Of a stretch of DNA of 64,000 nt, positions 45,380-57,605 are shown piece after piece. The translations under genes and the position numbers were made by a program. How positions within the stretch are numbered: position 1 is the stretch's first letter; each line of letters opens with the position of its first letter. The notes below the pieces were generated by a model, which was given only the letters and a program-made list of their open reading frames with translations, searched no databases and was not told the DNA's origin. The stretch spans positions 18,077,740-18,141,739 of the forward strand of contig OZ026628.1 of the NCBI GenBank assembly GCA_964020975.1. The letters are read 5' to 3'. Source of the DNA: Hermodice carunculata. Taxonomy: Eukaryota; Annelida; Polychaeta; Eunicida; Amphinomidae.

Positions 45380-48300
45380 ATTTAGAAAGCTTGTTCAAAT
45401 GGTCACACTTCAGTGATTTAAGGATTTTTAATGAATTTTTATCTCAGCTGACTGCCAGTCAACTGAGCTTTTGTGAGGGTCTGTCCGTTGTCTGTCCACA
45501 ATTCGCATTTTCCACTTCTACTCCAAAACCGTCAGCCAGATTCACCTAAAACTTGGTGGGGATGTGCTTTGGCCCGGGTGGTTCTCTGCCACGTATGTTC
45601 AAATGATCACACTCCAGCAATTTTTTTATTTTTTATGAATCTTTTTTGTTCCTTTCGGGGGCATCCATAAAAAATCTTCTCCAAAACCACTCATCCAATT
45701 GCTTTGATATCACACAATAACACGTTCTCCTAGGGACGTCTAGTTCTTAATTTGTTCACCAGGTGGTGCTGCGACATTTTTTAAATGATTTTTTTGGGTT
45801 TTTGCTGGTTCCGACTTTTCCAGAACCATCCCTCAGATTAAGCTGAAACTTGGTGGATTATTCCTTGTGAAAGGGTCAGACCAAGTTGTGCCCAAGGTGG
45901 CACTGCTGTGGATTCCTGACTTTTTTACATTTTTTTTTTTTTTTCAATTTGGGTACTTATCGGCAAATGCACCTTTCCTATTGATCATTATGCTTGCAAG
46001 TCAATGGGCATTCCAATGCTGATTCACATTTTCGACTTTCTCCAAAACCGTTAACCAGATTGCCTTCAAACTTGGTGGCAATGTACCTAAGGTGGGTCTC
46101 TACCAAGTATTAATTTTTTGTTCTTTTTTGGCAAATCTTAAAAAATCTTCTCAGAAACCACTCACCCAATTGCTTTTTGATATCACACAGGAACACTACG
46201 AGAGTCTCCTCGTTCTGACTTTTTTTCTATTTTTTTTAATGCATTTTTGTGTGTTTTTCGCCATTTTCAACTTCTCCAAAACTGTCCGTCAGATTCAATT
46301 TATACTTGGTGGGGATGTACCTTGGTTGGGTCTGTGTTAAGTGTATTCATTTGGTCATGCTCCTGTGATTGGAGGATTTTTTAAGTTCAGCTTATCAGTA
46401 GCTTAGCTTATCTTATGGTCCTTCATCTGTCATCAACAATCAACATCTTCTGCTTACCCAAATGCTTGATATTACACCTGAGCACTTCAAGGGACTCCTA
46501 GTTCTTGATTTGTACACCAGGGGTGCTGCATTTTTTTTCTATTTTTTAGCTAGTCAGCTTATCTTATGGTCCTCCGTCCATCTCCCGTCGCCTGTCAGCA
46601 ATTCACATTTTCGACTTCATCTCCAAAACCGCTGGCCAGATCCACTTCAAACTTGTTGGGGATGCGCCTTGGGTGGGCCTCCACCAAGTTTGTTCAAATG
46701 GTCATGTTCCAGTGATTTTTTAGATTTTCAATCAATGACTTTTAACGAATTTTGCAATTTGGGTACTTGTTGGTCAATGCATATATTCCCATTGTTTACT
46801 ATGTCAGTCAATGGGAATCGCAATGGTAATTCACATTTTCGACCTCATCTCCAAAACCGTTAGTCAGATTCACTTCAAACTTGGTGGGGATATGTCTTGG
46901 GTAGGTCTCTACCAATTTATTTAAATGGTCACGGTCCAGTGATTTTTGGATTTTTAGTGGATTTTTTTGTTCATTTTGGGGGGAAATCTTAAAAAATCAT
47001 CTCCAAAGAAACCATTGTGCCAATTACTTTGAAATTGTATAGGGACACTCCCAGAGCTTAAGTCGTTCAAGAGGTGGCGCTGCAATATTTTTCTTTTTTT
47101 CCCTTTTTTTATGATTTTTTGTGCGTTTTTGCTATTTTCGAATTCTCCAAAACCGTCTCTCAGATTGTGCTGAAACTTGGTGGATATGATCTTTGTGGAA
47201 GGGTCACACAAGGTTGTTCACCAGGTGGCATTGGTGTTTATCCCTGATTTGTAACGAATATTTCAATTTGGGTACTTGTTGGTCAATGCTTATATTCCTA
47301 TCGTTTACTATGAAAGTCAGTGGGAATTGCAATGGTAATACACATTTTCGACTTCATCTCCAAAACCGTTAACCAGATTCACTTCAAACTTAGTGGGAGT
47401 ATGTCTTGCTTGGGTCTCGACCAAATTTATTTAAATGGTCACGGTACTGTGATTCTTTTGGGTTCATTTTAGGGGGAAATCTTAAAAAATCTTCTCTGAA
47501 ACTGCTTTGCCAATTACTTTGAAATTGTATAGGGACACTTCTGAGGACCCTGAGACCTTAAGTTGTTCAACAGGTGGCGCTGCTATTTTTTTCTATATTT
47601 TTATGAATTTTGTGCTTTTTTGCTATTTTCGACTTCTCCAAAACCATCTTTAAGATTGTGCAGAAACTTGGTAGATATGTTCTTTGTGGAAGGGGCACAA
47701 CAGTTGTTCAACAGGTGGCGTTGGTGTGGATCCCTGATTTTTAACGAATTTTTCTATTTGGGTACTTGTTGGTCAATGCATACATTCTTATTATTTATCA
47801 TATTAGTCAATGGGAATTGCAATGGTACTTTACATTTTCGACCTCATCTGAAAACCATCAGCCAACTTAGTGGGGATGTGTCTTGGGTGGGGTCTTTACC
47901 AAGTTTATTCAAATGGTCACGGTCCAGTGATTTTTGTTGGGGGGGTTAGGAATTTTTCTTGTTGGTTTTACATGCCTATTGATTGATTATCAATGGGGAT
48001 TGCAAAGTCATTAGGGTTTGCAATGCTAATTGACAATTTTTGACTTCTGATAAACTATCAGCTAGATTCACTTCAAACTTGGTGGGGGTGTTCGTTGGGC
48101 GAATATCTACCAAGTTTGTTCATATGGTCACAGTGCAATGATTTTTTTATTTTTCATTTTATTCTTTTCCATTTTTTTTTGCCAAATCTTCAAAAGTTTT
48201 TATCCTTGTATATACTCGGCCAATTGCTTTGAAGTGGCATAGGGACACTTCTGGGTATGAGGGTGATATATGTTCAGTAGGTGAGTGACCTCGGCCTGAT

Positions 48301-48949
48301 TTCCAGGGTCACCTGGCGAGGTGCATGAAATTCACTGTTTATATGGTAACTTGAGAACCATGAAGGCTAGGACATTTGTATTGCACATGCTAGTTGCCCT
48401 TAATGAGGGCCAGACTCCGACGGTAGATGAGTGACCTTGACCTCATTCCCAAGGTCATAGGGCCACTTGCTGAAATTTTACTGTTCATCTGACAACTTAG
48501 GAGCTATTTGAACTTGGACCTTGATGTTGAACATGTTGGTTGTCCTGAGCAAAGGCCAAACTTAGACAGTACATGGGTGACCTTAACCTCATTCCCAAGG
48601 TCACTGGAACCCAGACACTTACGTGAATTTTACTTTTCACATTGTAACTTGAAAACTGTGGCAGGTAGGACTTTGATGTTGAACTTGTTTGGTGTTCCTC
48701 TGTTTAGGAAAGATTGAGACTGTACACTAGTGGGCTTGACATCATTCTTAAGGTCACAGGGTCACTGACATGAATTTTACTGGTCACGTGATAACCTGAG
48801 AACTATTTGTACTGGGACATTGATCTTGCACATGCGGATGGCCATCTATGAAAGTTAGATTCAGAAAAGTTCATTGACTTTGACCTCAATTCCACGGTCA
48901 TAGAGCGACTTAGTCAGCTGAGCACAGGACTGTCACAGTCCCCTTGTTT
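45380..48949 (+). repeat. Family B repeat block 1 (510-bp higher-order units, then 146-bp array)
   Basis: The 5' palindrome lies at 45441-45470, followed by GTCTGTCCGTTGTC. Several roughly 490-515-bp units follow (anchor CAAATGGTCAC near 45597, 46692, 46918, 47430, 47917 and 48118), with extra 5'-end-like insertions near 46385 and 46546. From 48285 the core switches to an array of 143-153-bp monomers (GTGACC anchors at 48285, 48431, 48577, 48730 and 48873) carrying AAGGTCA words. It ends in the 3' hairpin at 48927-48941 (stem GGACTG, loop TCA) and CCTTGTTTA. Confidence 0.8.
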
Positions 48950-49091
48950 ATGAATTTTTGTGTGTTTTCGCTATTTTTGACTTCTCCAGAACTGTCACTG
49001 AGATTAATCTGAAACGTGGTTGATATGTTTGTGAAAGGGTGAAGCAAAGGCAGTCCTTTGGTGGCACTGCTGTGGATTCCCGATTTTTACA
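48950..49091 (+). repeat. Family B fragment between two elements
   Basis: Contains module 3 words (CTTCTCCAGAACTGTCAC, GGATTCCCGATTTTTA) without a 5' end, so it is a piece of an older B copy into which the neighbouring elements may have inserted. Confidence 0.55.
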
Positions 49092-51235
49092 TCAGCTGAC
49101 TTGTCAGTCAGCTGAGGTTTTTTGAGGGTCCGTCGTCCGTCCGTAGTCCGTCTGTCTGTCATCCACAATTCACATTTTCGACTTCTTCTCAAAAACCATC
49201 AGCCAGATTCACTTCAAACTAGGTGGAAATGTGCCTTGGGTGGGTCTCTACCAAGTTTGTTCAAATGGTCACGGTCCAGTGATTTTTGGATTTTTAATGA
49301 ATTTTTTGGTTCTTTTTTTGGGTAAATCTTAAAAAATCTTCTTCTCCGAAACCGCTCATCCAATTGCTTTGATATCACACAGGAACACTCCCTGGGACTC
49401 CTAGTTCTTAATTTGTTCACCAGGTGGCGCTGCAATTTTTTCCTAATTTTTTATGAATTTTTGTGTGTTATAGCTATTTTCGACTTCTTGTCCAGAACCA
49501 CCCCTTAGATTAAGCTGAAACATGGTAGATATGTTCCTTGTAGAAGGGTCAAACAAAGTTGTTCACTATGTGGGAATGCTGCGGATTCCTGATTTTTAAC
49601 GATTTTTTCAATTCGTGTACTTATCGGTCAATGCAGCTTTCCTATTGATTACTATGGAAGTCAATGGGCATTTTAATGCTAATTCACATTTTTGACTTCT
49701 TCTCCAAAACCGTCATCCAGATTAACTTCAAACTTGGTGGCAATGTACCTTGGGTGGGTTTCTATGAGGTTTGCTCAAATGGTCATGCTCCAGTGATTTT
49801 TGGATTTTTAATGAATTTTTTTTGTTTTGTTTTTTGGACAAATCTTAAAAAATCTTCTTCCCCGAAACTGTTTACCCAAATGCTTTGATATCGCACAGGA
49901 AGACATCTAGGGACTCCTTGTTAATTTGTTCACCAGGTGGCGCTGCAGTTTTTTCTAATTTTTTTTTTTGAATTTTTGTGTGTTATAGATATTTTCGACT
50001 TCTCCAGAACCGTCACTCAGATTAAGCTTACACGTGGTGGATATGTTCCTAATGGAAGGGCCAAACAAAGTTGTTCACTATGGGGGAATGCTGCGGATTC
50101 CTGATTTTTAATGATTTTTTCAAGTCGGCTCCTTTGGGGTAAATGCACCTTTCCTATTGATTACCATGTAAGTCAATGGGCATTCTAATGCTAATTTACA
50201 TTTTCGACTTCTTCTCCAAATCCATCATCCAGATTTATTTCAAACTTGGTGGGGATGTACCTTTGGTGGGTGTGTACCAGGTTTGTTCCAATGGTCATGT
50301 TCCAATGAATTTGGATTTTTTTATGATTTATTTTCAAAAATCTCTACAAAAGTTTTAATAGGAAAACTTAACATGGGAATTTCTTGTAATGGTCACAACT
50401 TTAATAATATTGACCAGATTGACTTCAAACTTGGTGGGAATTTGCCTTAGGTGGATCTCTACCAAGTGTGTTCAAATGGTCACGCTCTATTGATTTTTGG
50501 ATTGTTTATGAATTTTTTTTTTTTTTTTTTTTTGGGAGGGGGGCAAACCTTCAAAATTCTTCTCCTCTGAAACCGCTCACCCAATTGCTTTGATATCGTA
50601 CATAGACACTCTCGGGGACAGCTTGTTCCCAATTTGTTCACCAGGTGGCGCTGCAATTTTTTTAAATGAATTTTTTTGTATGGTTTTGCTATTTTTCACT
50701 TGTTCTCAGAACCATCCCTCAGATTAAGCTGAAATGTGATGGATATATTGTTGTGGAAGGGTCAAACAGTTGTTTACTAGGTGGCACTGCTTTGGATGCC
50801 TGATCTTTAAGGATTTTCAATTCGGGTACTTATCGTTCAATGCAGCTTTCCTATTGATTACTACGTAAGTCAATGGGCATTCTAATGCTAATTCACAGGA
50901 CAACTGACACGAAATTTACTGTTTACTTGATAACTTGATGTCTGTTTTGAGTTAGCTACACATGTTAATTATTGTGTATGAAGGTCATGCTGAGACAGTA
51001 TATGAATGACCTTAACCTCGTTTGTGGGGTCACAGGGCAACGTACATGAATTTTACTCTTCATTATAACTTGAGAATTATTTGAACTTGGATGTTGCACA
51101 TGTAGGTGTTCTTCTATAAAGGTCAGACTTACTCAGAACATGGTGTCCTTGATCCTTTCCCAAGTTCATAGAGCTGCAAGTGTGATGAATGTCAAGTTCA
51201 GCTGAGGCACGGGCTGTTCACACAGCCCTCTTGTT
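49092..51235 (+). repeat. Family B repeat, complete element
   Basis: The cleanest full copy, about 2.14 kb. The 5' palindrome (TCAGCTGACT, loop TGTC, AGTCAGCTGA; 49092-49115) is followed by a GTCCGTCGTCCGTCC tract. About three higher-order units of 509-516 bp follow (anchors 49260, 49776, 50285; then 50470), then one or two AAGGTCA-type monomers (50898-51190), the 3' hairpin (GGGCTGT, loop TCAC, ACAGCCC; 51211-51228) and TCTTGTTTA. Each unit holds three related modules about 156, 146 and 212 bp apart. No protein is encoded. Confidence 0.8.
49418..49433 (+). promoter_or_regulatory. CTCF-type motif inside family B unit
   Basis: CACCAGGTGGCGCTGC is a near-perfect match to the CTCF core consensus of bilaterians. 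It recurs at the same place in the next units (49931-49946 and 50639-50654), all on the plus strand, with weaker forms near 47071, 47571, 45757, 12094 and 11559. Binding in this organism is inference. Confidence 0.5.
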
Positions 51236-51650
51236 TACGATTTTTTTTTTTTTTTTTTCAATTCGGGTACTTCTCGGTAAAGGCACCTTTTCTATTGATT
51301 ACTATGCAAGCCAATGGGCATTCTAATGCACATTTTGAACTTTTCTGAGGAAACGGCGAGTCAGCTTCACTTCAAACTTGGTCGCAATGTACCTCTGGTG
51401 GGTCTCTACAGGCCATCACCTTTGAGGAGTGTGATTTTTCACTAGCCTTAAAGGCTCGCCTAAAATAATTGAGGTGAGCTCTTAAAAGCACACCTCAATC
51501 TTGCATTTAAGTACTCTGACTATTGTAATAGCTCACCTACAGCTCATGATTTCAGGATAGCTTTTTTCAGCTCCCGGGCAGCGATTTTTAGATGTAAAGG
51601 TCTGTCTCTACCAAATTTGTTCAAATGGTGCCATACAGTGATTTTTTTTT
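51236..51650 (+). repeat. Family B fragment with a 194-bp insertion
   Basis: Family B words (ATTCGGGTACTTCTCGGTAA, GGGCATTCTAATG, GGGTCTCTAC) are interrupted at 51410-51603 and resume with TCTCTACCAAATTTGTTC. Confidence 0.7.
51402..51611. mobile_element. 194-bp insertion with 8-bp target duplication
   Basis: GTCTCTAC stands on both sides (51402-51409 and 51604-51611) of a 194-bp segment that is absent from other family B copies. An 8-bp duplication is typical of hAT transposons. The ends (AGGCCATCACC and the complement of TAAAGGTCTG) show little terminal symmetry, so assignment stays open. Confidence 0.55.
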
Positions 51651-54555
51651 TTTTAATTTTGCAGTAAAATTTCCCACCATTACATACCAGTAGTACTCCA
51701 TGAAGTTTAACCATAATGCATGTATTATCAGCAGGGCTCGAATTTAGAGGGTGTCCAGCGTCCCAAGACACCCTGAGACTGTGCCGGGCATGTTGAGATA
51801 AAGGCAAGATTCCGACCGGGCATAATACATGGACATGAGATTGGTTCAGGTATCGAACTTTCCAAAGGCCGGTGTGGTACACGCTAGTGTTGGTCCAGCT
51901 ACCAAACTTTTTGTTACACACACATGCATGGAAATAAAATGTATTTTTGTCGCATTATTTTTATTTGTGTTCAACAACTTGATTAAAATGAAACTCTATC
52001 AATCATGGTCGCTGTGTGATCAGTAAAGGTTCAAAGACAAACCTGTGCAGTTTCACAAGTCCGCTGAGTACGTTAAATCTGATAAGAATTGCCACGTGAG
52101 AGGCTACAAGATTTCGCTCTAACAACTAAAGTTGAGCAGTTCCATCACTTATCCTTACCATACTAGCCCATAGATCAGAAGCGTCCATGTTGATAATACT
52201 AATAGGCCTAATGGTAATCTGCGTAAGCAGTTGGCAAAACAAAATGCAAGCGGTAAAATTAAAGGCTAGGTCATGGAATAAATAAATGTGTGATGGTTGA
52301 TTTTTTTACTGTACATCCAGGATATGTATCATACTTGCTTTTCCCCAGTTTATCAACAAAAAATTCCTTTTTCGAATTTTTGAAGCTGTTGTGCTGAGCA
52401 TCGTCATATCCCACTTACTTAGCCTGACGATGCGGCCGGTCAAATGTTGGGCCGCAGACGAATTCATCCTTCTAGTCTTGTTTCAATTCAATCATATCAT
52501 GATGGCAGTAATGTTGAAAAACCTGTAATAATTCTAATTTAATCAAATATAAAATAAACGGCAAACAAAACACCACGAGTCGTGTGTACATATCCGCCAG
52601 TGGTTGACTTTGCTCAAGTCAAGTTGATCAACAAATCTCCGAGCATGTGCCTGTCCTAAGTTACGAAAGTATTACTCTTGGTTCAATAATTTAATCGTAG
52701 TATGATGGAAGTAATGCTGAATTTACGACCTTTAATAATTTTAATGTAATCGAATATGAAACAAACGGCAACACAGCACTACGTGTATATCTGTGTTTTG
52801 CTACTCAACGAATGTCAGACCACAGATCACTCCAGAGTTCATAGAAGTTCCACGAAGTAATTTGTACCTGAATACAAATTACAAATAGCAGATTCAAGTG
52901 TGCACTTGCAAGATACCAGGAGCGTATTTCAATTGATTTCTTGTGATTAACAATGAACTTGACATAACTGAGCATGCAGATTAAGGTCAAAATAGTAAGT
53001 AATGTATTCAGAATATTTTTGCAACCGTTCAATTGTTTTTTATGCAAAACAAAGGCTTGGTAGTAGACAGCACCACATGCACAAGGTACCGGCCAGTTCA
53101 GCTTCAACGCCAAAAAAAAAAAAAAGAGCCCTGCATGTTCCAAGTTGTGATGCACTTCACATCAATCCCAATTATTTGAAAAAAAAGTTTGAAACACAGA
53201 GGAATTACGATAATTAAATGAATGACAGTTACATTTTGGTCGTATATGATGGGAAAAAAATCAGGGTTTGTCACTATTTTGACACTCGAGTGTCTCGTCA
53301 AAAAGCGGTCGTTTCCGGTGTGTTTTGCCAAATTTTTCCGGTCGCTTTCTGCAGGTGGTCGCTTACAACCGTACATTTAACATTACAAAAACGTCCGTGC
53401 ATGGGCAAAATTGTCGTTTTAACCAGGTGGTCGCTGACTACGGGGTTTGCTAATGGCATGTGCTACTCGATACGCAAGTGCTAACTACCGCTACTGAAAA
53501 TTACACTAATCTAATGACTCAATTTACTATCTGCATTCCAATTTTAATTGCTGCTCGCTGATCCTATAGTTGCCGGCTTATAAAAAACCAGGGCAACTGG
53601 CGACGCTATATCAGAGGTCAGTGTGGGTTAAAAGTGAGGATCCATATTTTTTCTGTTTTTCATGATTTTTTTTTAAATCAAAAGTTCATTTTCTCAAAAA
53701 CTACTGCATGGCCCAATTACTTTGATATTTCCGAGTCTCCAGGGGTCACTTAGGGATCATGTACACATAAAACCATTCCAAAATTCGAGAAGCCATTGGA
53801 CAGGAGGGAGGGGGTCCAAGCTCCAAATCCGAATGTCACCAAAGTTTTTGGAAACTATTGGGCACCATCTCATGCGTGTAGAGCAGTAAAAGCTACATGT
53901 AGAGAGTGTGGAAATAACGTGGATAGTGACAAAATTTCACCTGTACACCGGTCGGTCAGTGCAAACATGGCGAACAGTTTTGTGCAACCAACGCTGTTCG
54001 AGAGTTAAATCGTAAATTCGCCATCCTTGGTCCATAAAAATTCCATGATTAACGCATATGAAAGATTTTTAAAAGGTACAATAATTCTGTTGTGGAGTGC
54101 TATCAATGCTGAACTATTTTCCTGTTTGCTTCATTTTACTACTTGATGTTTGCAGTCCATATGAAACCTGGTACCGGTACCTTGAGGGAACAGGTGTCAT
54201 TTGGGCATAAATTGTTGACAAAATGCTGCGTTTTTCAGTCTATATAAGGATAATGCCTCATAAAGATATCAACTTTACTTGTAGAGGTGTAGAATAGAAC
54301 TTTTTTTATGGCATGTTTTGAATATTTTGCTGGCTAAAAATCGACAAATATGCCAAAAATGCGCAAAATTTCACTCATTTGACTGGCGTAGCCTGTTGTC
54401 TTCGATGAACATATGCCATGTGTGAAACCATCTTGAAGCCATGGATGTTCGCTAATCAGTTAGATAGGACCACTTGCAAACACAGAATGCGTAGTAATTG
54501 TTCCCGACACCTGTGATGGGAGACTGTTCCAAATTCTGTCAACATTCAGCTTGGT
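51651..54555. other. No gene recognised
   Basis: Includes a diverged direct duplication of about 100 bp (52490-52600 and 52690-52795, sharing AAACGGCAA and GATGG-AGTAATG) and GGTCGCT-rich words at 53300-53450 resembling MITE ends. The short frames have no domain pattern. Confidence 0.4.
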
Positions 54556-54559
54556 GCAG

Positions 54560-56175
54560 TGGCGCTCTATTTCACCATTGTTAACAACTTTCACCCCATG
54601 CAATATTTACGCTTGCAGATTGGAGAGCTGCCGTAAAACTGGTGGCATCTCTAACTACAGCAGAACCAGCCAGAAGTCGTTGGTGGACAATTCTTTTTGT
54701 GTTGCCCCCCCCCCCCCCCCCAAAAGCATCACAGGGCCCTTTACCGTGGCTTGTACTGAAATAGTTCCATGTGATTTCAATGTTTCCTTCCTTCTCAAGC
54801 TGGTGTAGTATCGAAAATACAAACTTGTTTTTGTATTGACTTGATGGCCCGTCCGTCCATATGTTCACTGTCTTCACTTCTGGAAACAGGGACGTGATGT
54901 CTTCCAACAGAAGACTGGTGTACGCTGCCACAGATCGTTTAGGGTGTTCAAGTACATCTGATACATACAAGAACTTGTAAGACAATGTTATCTCTGAACC
55001 ATATGTGTATATGGTTAATCAGGTTCCTCCTCCAGTGGGCGCTTTGGATTTCATCCTGAAACACTGCAGTGAAGTTCTCTGCGAAATCCATGTGAAGGAG
55101 ACAGGTGGTGCTGTTTGGCTCACGAGCTGCAGACTTCTGTTGTTCATAGGAATCTGCCTGTTTGTGTTTTATAAACACATGCCAAGAAAACCTCGGAAGT
55201 TGGCCTATCAGCCTGTTTACTGCATCCTTTACTGTACCATTTTGAGTGCTTTCACAACGTATCCATCTTGATCTTCTTCCCACTGATAGTACGAAAGTGT
55301 ATCACCCATCATGTCATTCGTGTAAATGGTGATGTTGTTCAATAAACGTTTTCCATCTTTGCACGTTTCGCATTCATTCATCATGCATTCTTCCGACTGT
55401 ATGTCACACACTGCCATATCAAAAAACTCCCTTCTTGTGTACAATGGAATGTCTGGATTCCTTCGATGCAAGGATCGCAAGAGCAAAATAATGTTATTGT
55501 GGTATCTGCACCCACACACATTATGTGTGGCTTTTGACACTAGCATGACATTTTCTGGTCTGAGCTCATCGAATTTCGTCTTTCCAATCTCCCTTATAGG
55601 ATTGGCTTCCATGAATAACTTGTATGCCTCACCTAAAGTCATAAGCATGCATCGTTTTTTAATTTGGGATTTATTGTCATTACTCTGCCTCACTGTCACA
55701 CAGTCTGCCTTCCCTGGTAGCACTCTAGACACATAGTTATCATTTTCATAAAAATCCTGTACTGCCTTCAAAGTCTCATCGGATAGGGCATGTCTCACCT
55801 TGAGGATCTTTTCTGCCAACCCTTTGACAACAGCCGTGCGTGTTGTGGGACTGAATGGCAGAGCTTGAATTGCTTGTTTCTTTGCTTTACATAACGCAGA
55901 TGATGATCTATATGGCGCATATCTGGGGGTCACATTCAAGACTTTTTCGCCATCAGGATTGGCAATTTGCTGTGCATGCTTGGCTCTCCACTTTCTAGTT
56001 GATTCACGGGTAATTCTTCTCTAGCGTTCTTTGATTACATGATTCATGTTTTCTCAAAATAGTTGTTTTCTTATTTTGTCCCTTCGTATTGCTCATATAA
56101 TTGCGTGTTAGGGTCTGTACGTAACCTTTCCCTCCTGTCTCTCTGTCGCTCTGTAGCCGTTTTGGGTGACATTAT
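54560..56175 (-). pseudogene. Transposase-like gene of unknown superfamily, broken
   Basis: On the minus strand a likely start is near 56173 (MSPKTATERQRDRRERLR), a basic N-terminus. The body runs 55980-55229 (RKWRAKHAQQIANP, KARHALSDETL-like helices, then a Cys/His cluster CGCRYHNN ... CMMNECETCKDG), then HMDFAENFTAVFQDEIQSAHW, WTDGPSSQYKNKF and HGKGPCDAFGG. The spaced Asp residues of DFAEN, TDGPSSQ and GPCD look like an RNase H-fold catalytic set. Similar proteins exist as uncharacterised multi-copy genes in invertebrates and fish, by recollection. At least three frame breaks and an upstream stop are seen, plus a C17 run at 54705-54721. A domesticated relic or dead DNA transposon is equally possible; no terminal repeats were found. 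Confidence 0.6.
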
Positions 56176-56561
56176 ATCAATCTAAACGAAGACAAAGGGC
56201 CTGAAAAAAAAACAACAACAACAAAAACAAACAAACAAACAAACAAACAAACAAAAAAAAAAACAAAAAAAAAAAAAAAAAAAAAAACAACCTCTTATCA
56301 AGTTACTTTTATGCATTTCCAAATGAAGGGAATTCGTTAGCTAGACCATGGAATACATAATCATTTATGGCATCTGATGGTTTTCTCAGTTTGAATGATT
56401 TATTCATATGTTTAACAAATCACCGATTAAATAGTTTTAAAGATTTAATAACATGGACATTTATAAACTCTTGAAATTCTTAGTTGAAATATTTTGCAAT
56501 AGATGGCAATATGAATGGTTGTATATACACTTTAACTCTTTCAGTGCCAAACTTGGACTGA
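56176..56561. repeat. A-rich simple sequence, otherwise nothing
   Basis: 56199-56290 is (A)n with CAAA units; the remainder to 56561 is AT-rich with no feature. Confidence 0.8.
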
Positions 56562-56628
56562 GTCAACAGCTTTCCCCAGCGCGCTTTGGGCTCAACGTGC
56601 CCAAAGCGTGCTGGCGAAAGTTGTTGAC
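56562..56628. repeat. 30-bp inverted repeat with 7-nt loop
   Basis: Arms 56562-56591 (starting GTCAACAGCTTTCCCC) and 56599-56628 pair with only three mismatches around TCAACGT. A compact foldback element is likely. Confidence 0.8.
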
Positions 56629-57605
56629 CTGGACTTTTTTCTTTCGTAATATGGATATGCTGGTACTTGAATGAAAGGTCTTTGGACGAGGAACATGAAT
56701 CTGGAATTATAATATTATTTGAGCTTCATCAGTTCGAATTTTGTCGCAGTTGACAACGAAAGATTATTTGCGTGCTCTAGCTATGATAATTTTGTGAATG
56801 TACCCTATTTTGTATTGCATTTGTACAATCTTCAGAGATAATTGTTTTCTAAAAGGAGTTTCATACCAAGTAAAATTTCAATGCTAAATTTCAATGTTGC
56901 ATCATACCATTAATGCTACGTAATCTGGATAGTCTTACATTTCGCATGAACTTGGAAATGAAATTAAAGAAAGATCAAATTACTTTATGATATCAAGTTT
57001 AATGTCTCCGTTCACATTACAGCAGAGTTTAATAAAATGGTCGTTTTTTAAAAATTCTTAAACCTGGTTAACAGGAATGAACGGCTCTAATTTTTAATGG
57101 AACTCTATATGATAAATGTAAATTGTATTTGTATTATTTTCATCATCATCGTCATCATCATCAATATTCAGCTACAATATATATTTTACTTGTAAAAAAA
57201 GTTCTCCATGCCATGTCAATCCAACATGTGCATTCATCCGTCATGTTGAATATGACTTAAGTTGTTTTCCTGCTCTCTAAATGACAATATAATGCTATAG
57301 TGATAAAAAATTCAGGGTCAGAACTTGGATAACTGTAACCACAGATTCGAATAAATCTTTGAAATCATAAGCATAGCGCGAATATGCAATACAGGATCTG
57401 TGCCTACCTGCAGTGAATTCGTCACGCAGAATATAGCCCATAGGCCTACCCAGCAGGATATTTAAGTTCGATGGACAGCAGAATGTCTATTGGCTTTGAT
57501 AACTTTGCCATGTATAGAAATGATAATTACAGATTGAAAAAAAAAAAGGTCTTTCAATATACCGCCATCATGCTAAAGACGGCCTGCTTGAAGCTAAGAA
57601 CTGGG
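56629..57605. other. No gene recognised
   Basis: AT-rich linker before duplication unit 2. Confidence 0.4.
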
